Of a DNA stretch of 64,000 bases, positions 24,553 through 37,510 are shown in pieces. How positions within the stretch are numbered: position 1 is the stretch's first letter; the number at the start of each line of letters is the position of its first letter. The notes below the pieces were generated by a model that did not search any database, was not told the origin of the DNA, and saw only the letters and a list, made by a program, of their open reading frames with translations. The position numbers and the translations under genes are program-made. The DNA is taken from assembly GCF_910589235.1 (NCBI RefSeq), contig NC_060962.1, positions 124,001 to 188,000 of the forward strand. Reading direction: 5' to 3'. The DNA is from Vespa crabro. Its lineage: Eukaryota; Arthropoda; Insecta; Hymenoptera; Vespidae.

Positions 24553-25916
24553 AGAATAAAGAATATAACAAGAATATAACGTTTTTACTATGTTTAAATA
24601 CGCGTTTTCATATGATAATTGTCGAAAAACGTAATCGACATACGCGAATTTCGGTATATGCGAAGATAAAATCGTGAAATCTTTAATAATACTTGTGCCA
24701 CAGTTAGAAAAATGTTACCAATCGATTCAGAACATTGCATTTCATAAGATCAAACATCTATTTTATATTGGAATCAAAGTTTTTAACTTTCTTTCATATC
24801 GTATATACGATTTTTCGGTCATATACGCGTATCGTCGAAAAACGAAAACTTGAAATCTCGTTCAATTTCAGTGATTTTATATTCTATCGATGCAGAATAA
24901 AGAATATAACAAGAATATAACGTTTTTACTATGTTTAAATACGCGTTTTCATATGATAATTGTCGAAAAACGTAATCGACATACGCGAATTTCGGTATAT
25001 GCGAAGATAAAATCGTGAAATCTTTAATAATACTTGTGCCACAGTCAGAAAAATGTTACCAATCGATTCAGAACATTGCATTTCATAAGATCAAACATCT
25101 ATTTTATATTGGAATCAAAGTTTTTAACATTCTTTCATATCGTATATACGATTTTTCGCTCATATACGCGTATCGTCGAAAAACGAAAACTTGAAATCTC
25201 GTTCAATTTCAATGATTTTATATTCAATCGATGCAGAATAAAGAATATAACAAGAATATAACGTTTTTACTATGTTTAAATGCGCGTTTTCATATGATAA
25301 TTGTCGAAAAACGTAATCGACATACGCGAATTTCGGTATATGCGAAGATAAAATCGTGAAATCTTTAATAATACTTGTGCCACAGTTAGAAAAATATTAC
25401 CAATCGATTCAGAACATTGCATTTCATAAGATCAAACATCTATTTTATATTGGAATCAAAGTTTTTAACATTCTTTCATATCGTATATACGATTTTTCGC
25501 TCATATACGCGTATTGCCGAAAAACGAAAACTTGAAATCTCGTTCAATTTCAATGATTTTATATTCTATCGATGCAGAATAAAGAATATAACAAGAATAT
25601 AACGTTTTTACTATGTTTAAATACGCGTTTTCATATGATAATTGTCGAAAAACGTAATCGACATACGCGAATTTCGGTATTTGCGAAGATAAAATCGTGA
25701 AATCTTTAATTATACTTGTGCCACAGTTAGAAAAATGTTACCAATCGATTCAGAACATTGCATTTCATAAGATCAAACATCTATTTTATATTGGAATCAA
25801 AGTTTTTAACATTCTTTCATATCGTATATACGATTTTTCGCTCATATACGCGTATCGTCGAGAAACGAAAACTTGAAATCTCGTTTAATTTCAATGATTT
25901 TATATTCTATCGATGC
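24553..25916. repeat. HOR domain 3, four-monomer copy (monomers 73-76)
   Basis: It opens with A236T plus A319G and closes with C311T, as in the neighbouring copies, but holds two monomers in between. These are heavily marked. Monomer 75 has A48G, G162A, C281T and T283C. Monomer 76 has several private changes (for example at about 25681 and 25710). C266G is private to monomer 73. Confidence 0.8.
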
Positions 25917-26939
25917 AGAATAAAGAATATAACAAGAATATAACGTTTTTACTATGTTTAAATACGCGTTTTCATATGATAATTGTCGAAAAACGTAATC
26001 GACATACGCGAATTTCGGTATATGCGAAGATAAAATCGTGAAATCTTTAATAATACTTGTGCCACAGTTAGAAAAATGTTACCAATCGATTCAGAACATT
26101 GCATTTCATAAGATCAAACATCTATTTTATATTGGAATCAAAGTTTTTAACTTTCTTTCATATCGTATATACGATTTTTCGCTCATATACGCGTATCGTC
26201 GAAAAACGAAAACTTGAAATCTCGTTCAATTTCAGTGATTTTATATTCTATCAATGCAGAATAAAGAATATAACAAGAATATAACGTTTTTACTATGTTT
26301 AAATACGCGTTTTCATATGATAATTGTCGAAAAACGTAATCGACATACGCGAATTTCGGTATATGCGAAGATAAAATCGTGAAATCTTTAATAATACTTG
26401 TGCCACAGTTAGAAAAATGTTACCAATCGATTCAGAACATTGCATTTCATAAGATCAAACATCTATTTTATATTGGAATCAAAGTTTTTAACATTCTTTC
26501 ATATCGTATATACGATTTTTCGCTCATATACGCGTATCGTCGAAAATCGAAAACTTGAAATCTCGTTCAATTTCAATGATTTTATATTCTATCGATGCAG
26601 AATAAAGAATATAACAAGAATATAACGTTTTTACTATGTTTAAATACGCGTTTTCATATGATAATTGTCGAAAAACGTAATCGACATACGCGAATTTCGG
26701 TATATGCGAAGATAAAATCGTGAAATCTTTAATAATACTTGTGCCACAGTTAGAAAAATGTTACCAATCGATTCAGAACATTGCATTTCATAAGATCAAA
26801 CATCTATTTTATATTGGAATCAAAGTTTTTAACATTCTTTCATATCGTATATACGATTTTTCGCTCATATACGCGTATCGTCGAAAAACGAAAACTTGAA
26901 ATCTCGTTTAATTTCAATGATTTTATATTCTATCGATGC
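25917..26939. repeat. HOR domain 3, three-monomer copy (monomers 77-79)
   Basis: Monomer 77 has A236T, A319G and G337A, monomer 78 one private change (aaaatcga near 26546), and monomer 79 C311T. Order and spacing match monomers 70-72. Confidence 0.82.
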
Positions 26940-27962
26940 AGAATAAAGAATATAACAAGAATATAACGTTTTTACTATGTTTAAATACGCGTTTTCATAT
27001 GATAATTGTCGAAAAACGTAATCGACATACGCGAATTTCGGTATATGCGAAGATAAAATCGTGAAATCTTTAATAATACTTGTGCCACAGTTAGAAAAAT
27101 GTTACCAATCGATTCAGAACATTGCATTTCATAAGATCAAACATCTATTTTATATTGGAATCAAAGTTTTTAACATTCTTTCATATCGTATATACGATTT
27201 TTCGCTCATATACGCGTATCGTCGAAAAACGAAAACTTGAAATCTCGTTCAATTTCAATGATTTTATATTCTATCGATGCAGAATAAAGAATATAACAAG
27301 AATATAACGTTTTTACTATGTTTAAATACGCGTTTTCATATGATAATTGTCGAAAAACGTAATCGACATACGCGAATATCGGTATATGCGAAGATAAAAT
27401 CGTGAAATCTTTAATAATACTTGTGCCACAGTTAGAAAAATGTTACCAATCGATTCAGAACATTGTATTTCATAAGATCAAACATCTATTTTATATTGGA
27501 ATCAAAGTTTTTAACATTCTTTCATATCGTATATACGATTTTTCGCTCATATACGCGTATCGTCGAAAAACGAAAACTTGAAATCTCGTTCAATTTCAAT
27601 GATTTTATATTCTATCGATGCAGAATAAAGAATATAACAAGAATATAACGTTTTTACTATGTTTAAATACGCGTTTTCATATGATAATTGTCGAAAAACG
27701 TAATCGACATACGCGAATTTCGGTATATGCGAAGATAAAATCGTGAAATCTTTAATAATACTTGTGCCACAGTTAGAAAAATGTTACCAATCGATTCAGA
27801 ACATTGCATTTCATAAGATCAAACATCTATTTTATATTGGAATCAAAGTTTTTAACATTCTTTCATATCGTATATACGATTTTTCGCTCATATACGCGTA
27901 TCGTCGAAAAACGAAAACTTGAAATCTCGTTCAATTTCAATGATTTTATATTCTATCGATGC
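26940..27962. repeat. Monomers 80-82, near-consensus
   Basis: Only private changes are seen, in monomer 81 (gaatatcgg near 27375 and C186T near 27466). There is no shared HOR marker; this is a gap between domains 3 and 4. Confidence 0.7.
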
Positions 27963-28985
27963 AGAATAAAGAATATAACAAGAATATAACGTTTTTACTA
28001 TGTTTAAATACGCGTTTTCATATGATAATTGTCGAAAAACGTAATCGACATACGCGAATTTCGGTATATGCGAAGATAAAATCGTGAAATCTTTAATAAT
28101 ACTTGTGCCACAGTTAGAAAAATGTTACCAATCGATTCAGAACATTGCATTTCATAAGATCAAACATCTATTTTATATTGGAATCAAAGTTTTTAACATT
28201 CTTTCATATCGTATATAAGATTTTTCGCTCATATACGCGTATCGTCGAAAAACGAAAACTTGAAATCTCGTTCCATTTCAATGATTTTATATTCTATCGA
28301 TGCAGAATAAAGAATATAACAAGAGTATAACGTTTTTACTATGTTTAAATACGCGTTTTCATATGATAATTGTCGAAAAACGTAATCGACATACGCGAAT
28401 TTCGGTATATGCGAAGATAAAATCGTGAAATCTTTAATAATACTTGTGCCACAGTTAGAAAAATGTTACCAATCGATTCAGAACATTGCATTTCATAAGA
28501 TCAAACATCTATTTTATATTGGAATCAAAGTTTTTAACATTCTTTCATATCGTATATACGATTTTTCGCTCATATACGCGTATCGTCGAAAAACGAAAAC
28601 TTGAAATCTCGTTCAATTTCAATGATTTTATATTCTATCGATGCAGAATAAAGAATATAACAAGAGTATAACGTTTTTACTATGTTTAAATACGTGTTTT
28701 CATATGATAATTGTCGAAAAACGTAATCGACATACGCGAATTTCGGTATATGCGAAGATAAAATCGTGAAATCTTTAATAATACTTGTGCCACAGTTAGA
28801 AAAATGTTACCAATCGATTCAGAACATTGCATTTCATAAGATCAAACATCTATTTTATATTGGAATCAAAGTTTTTAACATTCTTTCATATCGTATATAC
28901 GATTTTTCGCTCATATACGCGTATCGTCGAAAAACGAAAACTTGAAATCTCGTTCAATTTCAATGATTTTATATTCTATCGATGC
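27963..28985. repeat. HOR domain 4, cassette copy 1 (monomers 83-85)
   Basis: Monomer 83 has C256A, monomer 84 starts with A22G, and monomer 85 has A22G plus C51T. The C256A, A22G, A22G order recurs exactly 14 monomers (4774 bp) later. A private change in monomer 83 lies near 28274 (ttccattt). Confidence 0.8.
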
Positions 28986-31900
28986 AGAATAAAGAATATA
29001 ACAAGAATATAACGTTTTTACTATGTTTAAATACGCGTTTTCATATGATAATTGTCGAAAAACGTAATCGACATACGCGAATTTCGGTATATGCGAAGAT
29101 AAAATCGTGAAATCTTTAATAATACTTGTGCCACAGTTAGAAAAATGTTACCAATCGATTCAGAACATTGCATTTCATAAGATCAAACATCTATTTTATA
29201 TTGGAATCAAAGTTTTTAACATTCTTTCATATCGTATATACGATTTTTCGCTCATATACGCGTATCGTCGAAAAACGAAAACTTGAAATCTCGTTCAATT
29301 TCAATGATTTTATATTCTATCGATGCAGAATAAAGAATATAACAAGAGTATAACGTTTTTACTATGTTTAAATACGCGTTTTCATATGATAATTGTCGAA
29401 AAACGTAATCGACATACGCGAATTTCGGTATATGCGAAGATAAAATCGTGAAATCTTTAATAATACTTGTGCCACAGTTAGAAAAATGTTACCAATCGAT
29501 TCAGAACATTGCATTTCATAAGATCAAACATCTATTTTATATTGGAATCAAAGTTTTTAACATTCTTTCATATCGTATATACGATTTTTCGCTCATAGTC
29601 GCGTATCGTCGAAAAACGAAAACTTGAAATCTCGTTCAATTTCAATGATTTTATATTCTATCGATGCAGAATAAAGAATATAACAAGAATATAACGTTTT
29701 TACTATGTTTAAATACGCGTTTTCATATGATAATTGTCGAAAAACGTAATCGAAATACGCGAATTTCGGTATATGCGAAGATAAAATCGTGAAATCTTTA
29801 ATAATACTTGTGCCACAGTTAGAAAAATGTTACCAATCGATTCAGAACATTGCATTTCATAAGATCAAACATCTATTTTATATTGAAATCAAAGTTTTTA
29901 ACATTCTTTCATATCGTATATACGATTTTTCGCTCATATACGCGTATCGTCGAAAAACGAAAACTTGAAATCTCGTTCAATTTCAATGATTTTATATTCT
30001 ATCGATGCAGAATAAAGAATATAACAAGAATATAACGTTTTTACTATGTTTAAATACGCGTTTTCATATGATAATTGTCGAAAAACGTAATCGACATACG
30101 CGAATTTCGGTATATGCGAATATAAAATCGTGAAATCTTTAATAATACTTGTGCCACAGTTAGAAAAATGTTACCAATCGATTCAGAACATTGCATTTCA
30201 TAAGATCAAACATCTATTTTATATTGGAATCAAAGTTTTTAACATTCTTTCATATCGTATATACGATTTTTCGCTCATATACGCGTATCGTCGAAAAACG
30301 AAAACTTGAAATCTCGTTCAATTTCAATGATTTTATATTCTATCGATGCAGAATAAAGAATATAACAAGAATATAACGTTTTTACTATGTTTAAATACGC
30401 GTTTTCATATGATAATTGTCGAAAAACGTAATCGACATAGGCGAATTTCGGTATATGCGAAGATAAAATCGTGAAATCTTTAATAATACTTGTGCCACAG
30501 TTAGAAAAATGTTACCAATCGATTCAGAACATTGCATTTCATAAGATCAAACATCTATTTTATATTGGAATCAAAGTTTTTAACATTCTTTCATATCGTA
30601 TATACGATTTTTCGCTCATATACGCGTATCGTCGAAAAACGAAAACTTGAAATCTCGTTCAATTTCAATGATTTTATATTCTATCGATGCAGAATAAAGA
30701 ATATAACAAGAATATAACGTTTTTACTATGTTTAAATACGCGTTTTCATATGATAATTGTCGAAAAACGTAATCGACATACGCGAATTTCGGTATATGCG
30801 AAGATAAAATCGTGAAATCTTTAATAATACTTGTGCCACAGTTAGAAAAATGTTACCAATCGATTCAGAACATTGCATTTCATAAGATCAAACATCTATT
30901 TTATATTGAAATCAAAGTTTTTAACATTCTTTCATATCGTATATACGATTTTTCGCTCATATACGCGTATCGTCGAAAAACGAAAACTTGAAATCTCGTT
31001 CAATTTCAATGATTTTATATTCTATCGATGCAGAATAAAGAATATAACAAGAATATAACGTTTTTACTATGTTTAAATACGCGTTTTCATATGATAATTG
31101 TCGAAAAACGTAATCGACATACGCGAATTTCGGTATATGCGAAGATAAAATCGTGAAATCTTTAATAATACTTGTGCCACAGTTAGAAAAATGTTACCAA
31201 TCGATTCAGAACATTGCATTTCATAAGATCAAACATCTATTTTATATTGGAATCAAAGTTTTTAACATTCTTTCATATCGTATATACGATTTTTCGCTCA
31301 TATACGCGTATCGTCGAAAAACGAAAACTTGAAATCTCGTTCAATTTCAATGATTTTATATTCTATCGATGCAGAATAAAGAATATAACAAGAGTATAAC
31401 GTTTTTACTATGTTTAAATACGCGTTTTCATATGATAATTGTCGAAAAACGTAATCGACATACGCGAATTTCGGTATATGCGAAGATAAAATCGTGAAAT
31501 CTTTAATAATACTTGTGCCACAGTTAGAAAAATGTTACCAATCGATTCAGAACATTGCATTTCATAAGATCAAACATCTATTTTATATTGGAATCAAAGT
31601 TTTTAACATTCTTTCATATCGTATATACGATTTTTCGCTCATATACGCGTATCGTCGAAAAACGAAAACTTGAAATCTCGTTCAATTTCAATGATTTTAT
31701 ATTCTATCGATGCAGAATAAAGAATATAACAAGAATATAACGTTTTTACTATGTTTAAATACGCGTTTTCATATGATAATTGTCGAAAAACGTAATCGAC
31801 ATACGCGAATTTCGGTATATGCGAAGATAAAATCGTGAAATCTTTAATAATACTTGTGCCACAGTTAGAAAAATGTTACCAATCGATTCAGAACATTGCA

Positions 31901-32736
31901 TTTCATAAGATCAAACATCTATTTTATATTGGAATCAAAGTTTTTAACATTCTTTCATATCGTATATACGATTTTTCGCTCATATACGCGTATCGTCGAA
32001 AAACGAAAACTTGAAATCTCGTTCAATTTCAATGATTTTATATTCTATCGATGCAGAATAAAGAATATAACAAGAATATAACGTTTTTACTATGTTTAAA
32101 TACGCGTTTTCATATGATAATTGTCGAAAAACCTAATCGACATACGCGAATTTCGGTATATGCGAAGATAAAATCGTGAAATCTTTAATAATACTTGTGC
32201 CACAGTTAGAAAAATGTTACCAATCGATTCAGAACATTGCATTTCATAAGATCAAACATCTATTTTATATTGGAATCAAAGTTTTTAACATTCTTTCATA
32301 TCGTATATACGATTTTTCGCTCATATACGCGTATCGTCGAAAAACGAAAACTTGAAATCTCGTTCAATTTCAATGATTTTATATTCTATCGATGGAGAAT
32401 AAAGAATATAACAAGAGTATAACGTTTTTACTATGTTTAAATACGCGTTTTCATATGATAATTGTCGAAAAACGTAATCGACATACGCGAATTTCGGTAT
32501 ATGCGAAGATAAAATCGTGAAATCTTTAATAATACTTGTGCCACAGTTAGAAAAATGTTACCAATCGATTCAGAACATTGCATTTCATAAGATCAAACAT
32601 CTATTTTATATTGGAATCAAAGTTTTTAACTTTCTTTCATATCGTATATACGATTTTTCGCTCATATACGCGTATCGTCGAAAAACGAAAACTTGAAATC
32701 TCGTTCAATTTCAATGATTTTATATTCTATCGATGC
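28986..32736. repeat. HOR domain 4, intervening monomers 86-96
   Basis: A22G recurs in monomers 87, 93 and 96. G219A occurs in monomers 88 and 91, three apart. G79C appears in monomer 95. Several monomers have private changes: near 29598 (catagtcg), G113T in 89, C91G in 90, C341G in 95 and A236T in 96. Together with monomers 83-85 this makes a candidate 14-monomer unit, but only the C256A-A22G cassette is seen twice. Confidence 0.65.
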
Positions 32737-33759
32737 AGAATAAAGAATATAACAAGAATATAACGTTTTTACTATGTTTAAATACGCGTTTTCATATGAT
32801 AATTGTCGAAAAACCTAATCGACATACGCGAATTTCGGTATATGCGAAGATAAAATCGTGAAATCTTTAATAATACTTGTGCCACAGTTAGAAAAATGTT
32901 ACCAATCGATTCAGAACATTGCATTTCATAAGATCAAACATCTATTTTATATTGGAATCAAAGTTTTTAACATTCTTTCATATCGTATATAAGATTTTTC
33001 GCTCATATACGCGTATCGTCGAAAAACGAAAACTTGAAATCTCGTTCAATTTCAATGATTTTATATTCTATCGATGCAGAATAAAGAATATAACAAGAGT
33101 ATAACGTTTTTACTATGTTTAAATACGCGTTTTCATATGATAATTGTCGAAAAACGTAATCGACATACGCGAATTTCGGTATATGCGAAGATAAAATCGT
33201 GAAATCTTTAATAATACTTGTGCCACAGTTAGAAAAATGTTACCAATCGATTCAGAACATTGCATTTCATAAGATCAAACATCTATTTTATATTGGAATC
33301 AAAGTTTTTAACATTCTTTCATATCGTATATACGATTTTTCGCTCATATACGCGTATCGTCGAAAAACGAAAACTTGAAATCTCGTTCAATTTCAATGAT
33401 TTTATATTCTATCGATGCAGAATAAAGAATATAACAAGAGTATAACGTTTTTACTATGTTTAAATATGCGTTTTCATATGATAATTGTCGAAAAACGTAA
33501 TCGACATACGCGAATTTCGGTATATGCGAAGATAAAATCGTGAAATCTTTAATAATACTTGTGCCACAGTTAGAAAAATGTTACCAATCGATTCAGAACA
33601 TTGCATTTCATAAGATCAAACATCTATTTTATATTGGAATCAAAGTTTTTAACATTCTTTCATATCGTATATACGATTTTTCGCTCATATACGCGTATCG
33701 TCGAAAAACGAAAACTTGAAATCTCGTTCAATTTCAATGATTTTATATTCTATCGATGC
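32737..33759. repeat. HOR domain 4, cassette copy 2 (monomers 97-99)
   Basis: Monomer 97 has C256A (with G79C), monomer 98 A22G, and monomer 99 A22G plus C49T. It repeats monomers 83-85 at an offset of 4774 bp. The third monomer differs in that C49T replaces C51T inside the same ACGCG. Confidence 0.8.
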
Positions 33760-34100
33760 AGAATAAAGAATATAACAAGAATATAACGTTTTTACTATGT
33801 TTAAATACGCGTTTTCATATGATAATTGTCGAAAAACGTAATCGACATACGCGAATTTCGGTATATGCGAAGATAAAATCGTGAAATCTTTAATAATACT
33901 TGTGCCACAGTTAGAAAAATGTTACCAATCGATTCAGAACATTGCATTTCATAAGATCAAACATCTATTTTATATTGGAATCAAAGTTTTTAACATTCTT
34001 TCATATCGTATATACGATTTTTCGCTCATATACGCGTATCGTCGAAAAACGAAAACTTGAAATCTCGTTCAATTTCAATGATTTTATATTCTATCGATGC
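33760..34100. repeat. Monomer 100, consensus
   Basis: No variant seen. It separates domain 4 from the T99G/T252A monomers. Confidence 0.75.
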
Positions 34101-34441
34101 AGAATAAAGAATATAACAAGAATATAACGTTTTTACTATGTTTAAATACGCGTTTTCATATGATAATTGTCGAAAAACGTAATCGTCATACGCGAATTGC
34201 GGTATATGCGAAGATAAAATCGTGAAATCTTTAATAATACTTGTGCCACAGTTAGAAAAATGTTACCAATCGATTCAGAACATTGCATTTCATAAGATCA
34301 AACATCTATTTTATATTGGAATCAAAGTTTTTAACATTCTTTCATATCGTAAATACGATTTTTCGCTCATATACGCGTATCGTCGAAAAACGAAAACTTG
34401 AAATCTCGTTCAATTTCAATGATTTTATATTCTATCGATGC
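34101..34441. repeat. T99G + T252A variant monomer 101
   Basis: This monomer carries T99G, T252A and a private A86T. The T99G plus T252A combination recurs in monomers 120 and 122, so a single variant lineage has been spread across more than 7 kb. Confidence 0.85.
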
Positions 34442-36828
34442 AGAATAAAGAATATAACAAGAATATAACGTTTTTACTATGTTTAAATACGCGTTTTCAT
34501 ATGATAATTGTCGAAAAACGTAATCGACATACGCGAATTTCGGTATATGCGAAGATAAAATCGTGAAATCTTTAATAATACTTGTGCCACAGTTAGAAAA
34601 ATGTTACCAATCGATTCAGAACATTGCATTTCATAAGATCAAACATCTATTTTATATTGGAATCAAAGTTTTTAACATTCTTTCATATCGTATATACGAT
34701 TTTTCGCTCATATACGCGTATCGTCGAAAAACGAAAACTTGAAATCTCGTTCAATTTCAATGATTTTATATTCTATCGATGCAGAATAAAGAATATAACA
34801 AGAATATAACGTTTTTACTATGTTTAAATACGCGTTTTCATATGATAATTGTCGAAAAACGTAATCGACATACGCGAATTTCGGTATATGCGAAGATAAA
34901 ATCGTGAAATCTTTAATAATACTTGTGCCACAGTTAGAAAAATGTTACCAATCGATTCAGAACATTGCATTTCATAAGATCAAACATCTATTTTATATTG
35001 GAATCAAAGTTTTTAACATTTTTTCATATCGTATATACGATTTTTCGCTCATATACGCGTATCGTCGAAAAACGAAAACTTGAAATCTCGTTCAATTTCA
35101 ATGATTTTATATTCTATCGATGCAGAATAAAGAATATAACAAGAATATAACGTTTTTACTATGTTTAAATACGCGTTTTCATATGATAATTGTCGAAAAA
35201 CGTAATCGACATACGCGAATTTCGGTATATGCGAAGATAAAATCGTGAAATCTTTAATAATACTTGTGCCACAGTTAGAAAAATGTTACCAATCGATTCA
35301 GAACATTGCATTTCATAAGATCAAACATCTATTTTATATTGGAATCAAAGTTTTTAACATTCTTTCATATCGTATATACGATTTTTCGCTCATATACGCG
35401 TATCGTCGAAAAACGAAAACTTGAAATCTCGTTCAATTTCAATGATTTTATATTCTATCGATGCAGAATAAAGAATATAACAAGAATATAACGTTTTTAC
35501 TATGTTTAAATACGCGTTTTCATATGATAATTGTCGAAAAACGTAATCGACATACGCGAATTTCGGTATATGCGAAGATAAAATCGTGAAATCTTTAATA
35601 ATACTTGTGCCACAGTTAGAAAAATGTTACCAATCGATTCAGAACATTGCATTTCATAAGATCAAACATCTATTTTATATTGGAATCAAAGTTTTTAACA
35701 TTCTTTCATATCGTATATACGATTTTTCGCTCATATACGCGTATCGTCGAAAAACGAAAACTTGAAATCTCGTTCAATTTCAATGATTTTATATTCTATC
35801 GATGCAGAATAAAGAATATAACAAGAATATAACGTTTTTACTATGTTTAAATACGCGTTTTCATATGATATTTGTCGAAAAACGTAATCGACATACGCGA
35901 ATTTCGGTATATGCGAAGATAAAATCGTGAAATCTTTAATAATACTTGTGCCACAGTTAGAAAAATGTTACCAATCGATTCAGAACATTGCATTTCATAA
36001 GATCAAACATCTATTTTATATTGGAATCAAAGTTTTTAACATTCTTTCATATCGTATATACGATTTTTCGCTCATATACGCGTATCGTCGAAAAACGAAA
36101 ACTTGAAATCTCGTTCAATTTCAATGATTTTATATTCTATCGATGCAGAATAAAGAATATAACAAGAATATAACGTTTTTACTATGTTTAAATACGCGTT
36201 TTCATATGATAATTGTCGAAAAACGTAATCGACATACGCGAATTTCGGTATATGCGAAGATAAAATCGCGAAATCTTTAATAATACTTGTGCCACAGTTA
36301 GAAAAATGTTACCAATCGATTCAGAACATTGCATTTCATAAGATCAAACATCTATTTTATATTGGAATCAAAGTTTTTAACATTCTTTCATATCGTATAT
36401 ACGATTTTTCGCTCATATACGCGTATCGTCGAAAAACGAAAACTTGAAATCTCGTTCAATTTCAATGATTTTATATTCTATCGATGCAGAATAAAGAATA
36501 TAACAAGAATATAATGTTTTTACTATGTTTAAATACGCGTTTTCATATGATAATTGTCGAAAAACGTAATCGACATACGCGAATTTCGGTATATGCGAAG
36601 ATAAAATCGTGAAATCTTTAATAATACTTGTGCCACAGTTAGAAAAATGTTACCAATCGATTCAGAACATTGCATTTCATAAGATCAAACATCTATTTTA
36701 TATTGGAATCAAAGTTTTTAACATTCTTTCATATCGTATATACGATTTTTCGCTCATATACGCGTATCGTCGAAAAACGAAAACTTGAAATCTCGTTCAA
36801 TTTCAATGATTTTATATTGTATCGATGC
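34442..36828. repeat. Monomers 102-108, near-consensus with A66T
   Basis: Mostly consensus. Monomer 106 has A66T, which recurs in monomer 111, five monomers (1705 bp) later. A change near 35021 (cattttttc), T123C in monomer 107, C28T near 36514 and a change near 36819 (attgtatcg) are private. Confidence 0.7.
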
Positions 36829-37510
36829 AGAATAAAGAATATAACAAGAATATAACGTTTTTACTATGTTTAAATACGCGTTTTCATATGATAATTGTCG
36901 AAAAACCTAATCGACATACGCGAATTTCGGTATATGCGAAGATAAAATCGTGAAATCTTTAATAATACTTGTGCCACAGTTAGAAAAATGTTACCAATCG
37001 ATTCAGAACATTGCATTTCATAAGACCAAACATCTATTTTATATTGGAATCAAAGTTTTTAACATTCTTTCATATCGTATATACGATTTTTCGCTCATAT
37101 ACGCGTATCGTCGAAAAACGAAAACTTGAAATCTCGTTCAATTTCAATGATTTTATATTCTATCGATGCAGAATAAAGAATATATCAAGAATATAACGTT
37201 TTTACTATGTTTAAATACGCGTTTTCATATGATAATTGTCGAAAAACGTAATCGACATACGCGAATTTCGGTATATGCGAAGATAAAATCGTGAAATCTT
37301 TAATAATACTTGTGCCACAGTTAGAAAAATGTTACCAATCGATTCAGAACATTGCATTTCATAAGATCAAACATCTATTTTATATTGGAATCAAAGTTTT
37401 TAACATTCTTTCATATCGTATATACGATTTTTCGCTCATATACGCGTATCGTCGAAAAACGAAAACTTGAAATCTCGTTCAATTTCAATGATTTTATATT
37501 CTATCGATGC
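36829..37510. repeat. G79C-T198C-A16T cassette, early copy (monomers 109-110)
   Basis: Monomer 109 has G79C and T198C and monomer 110 starts with A16T. The same three-variant haplotype across a monomer boundary recurs in monomers 130-131 and repeatedly in domain 6. This copy is therefore related to the later seven-monomer HOR, from which it is separated by about 7 kb. Confidence 0.85.

Noticed and set aside
29509..29694. Broken copy of a gene at monomer 87, where the common frame has a stop
   Set aside because: The frame is not a gene in any copy, so the stop is an ordinary substitution in satellite DNA rather than a pseudogene lesion.
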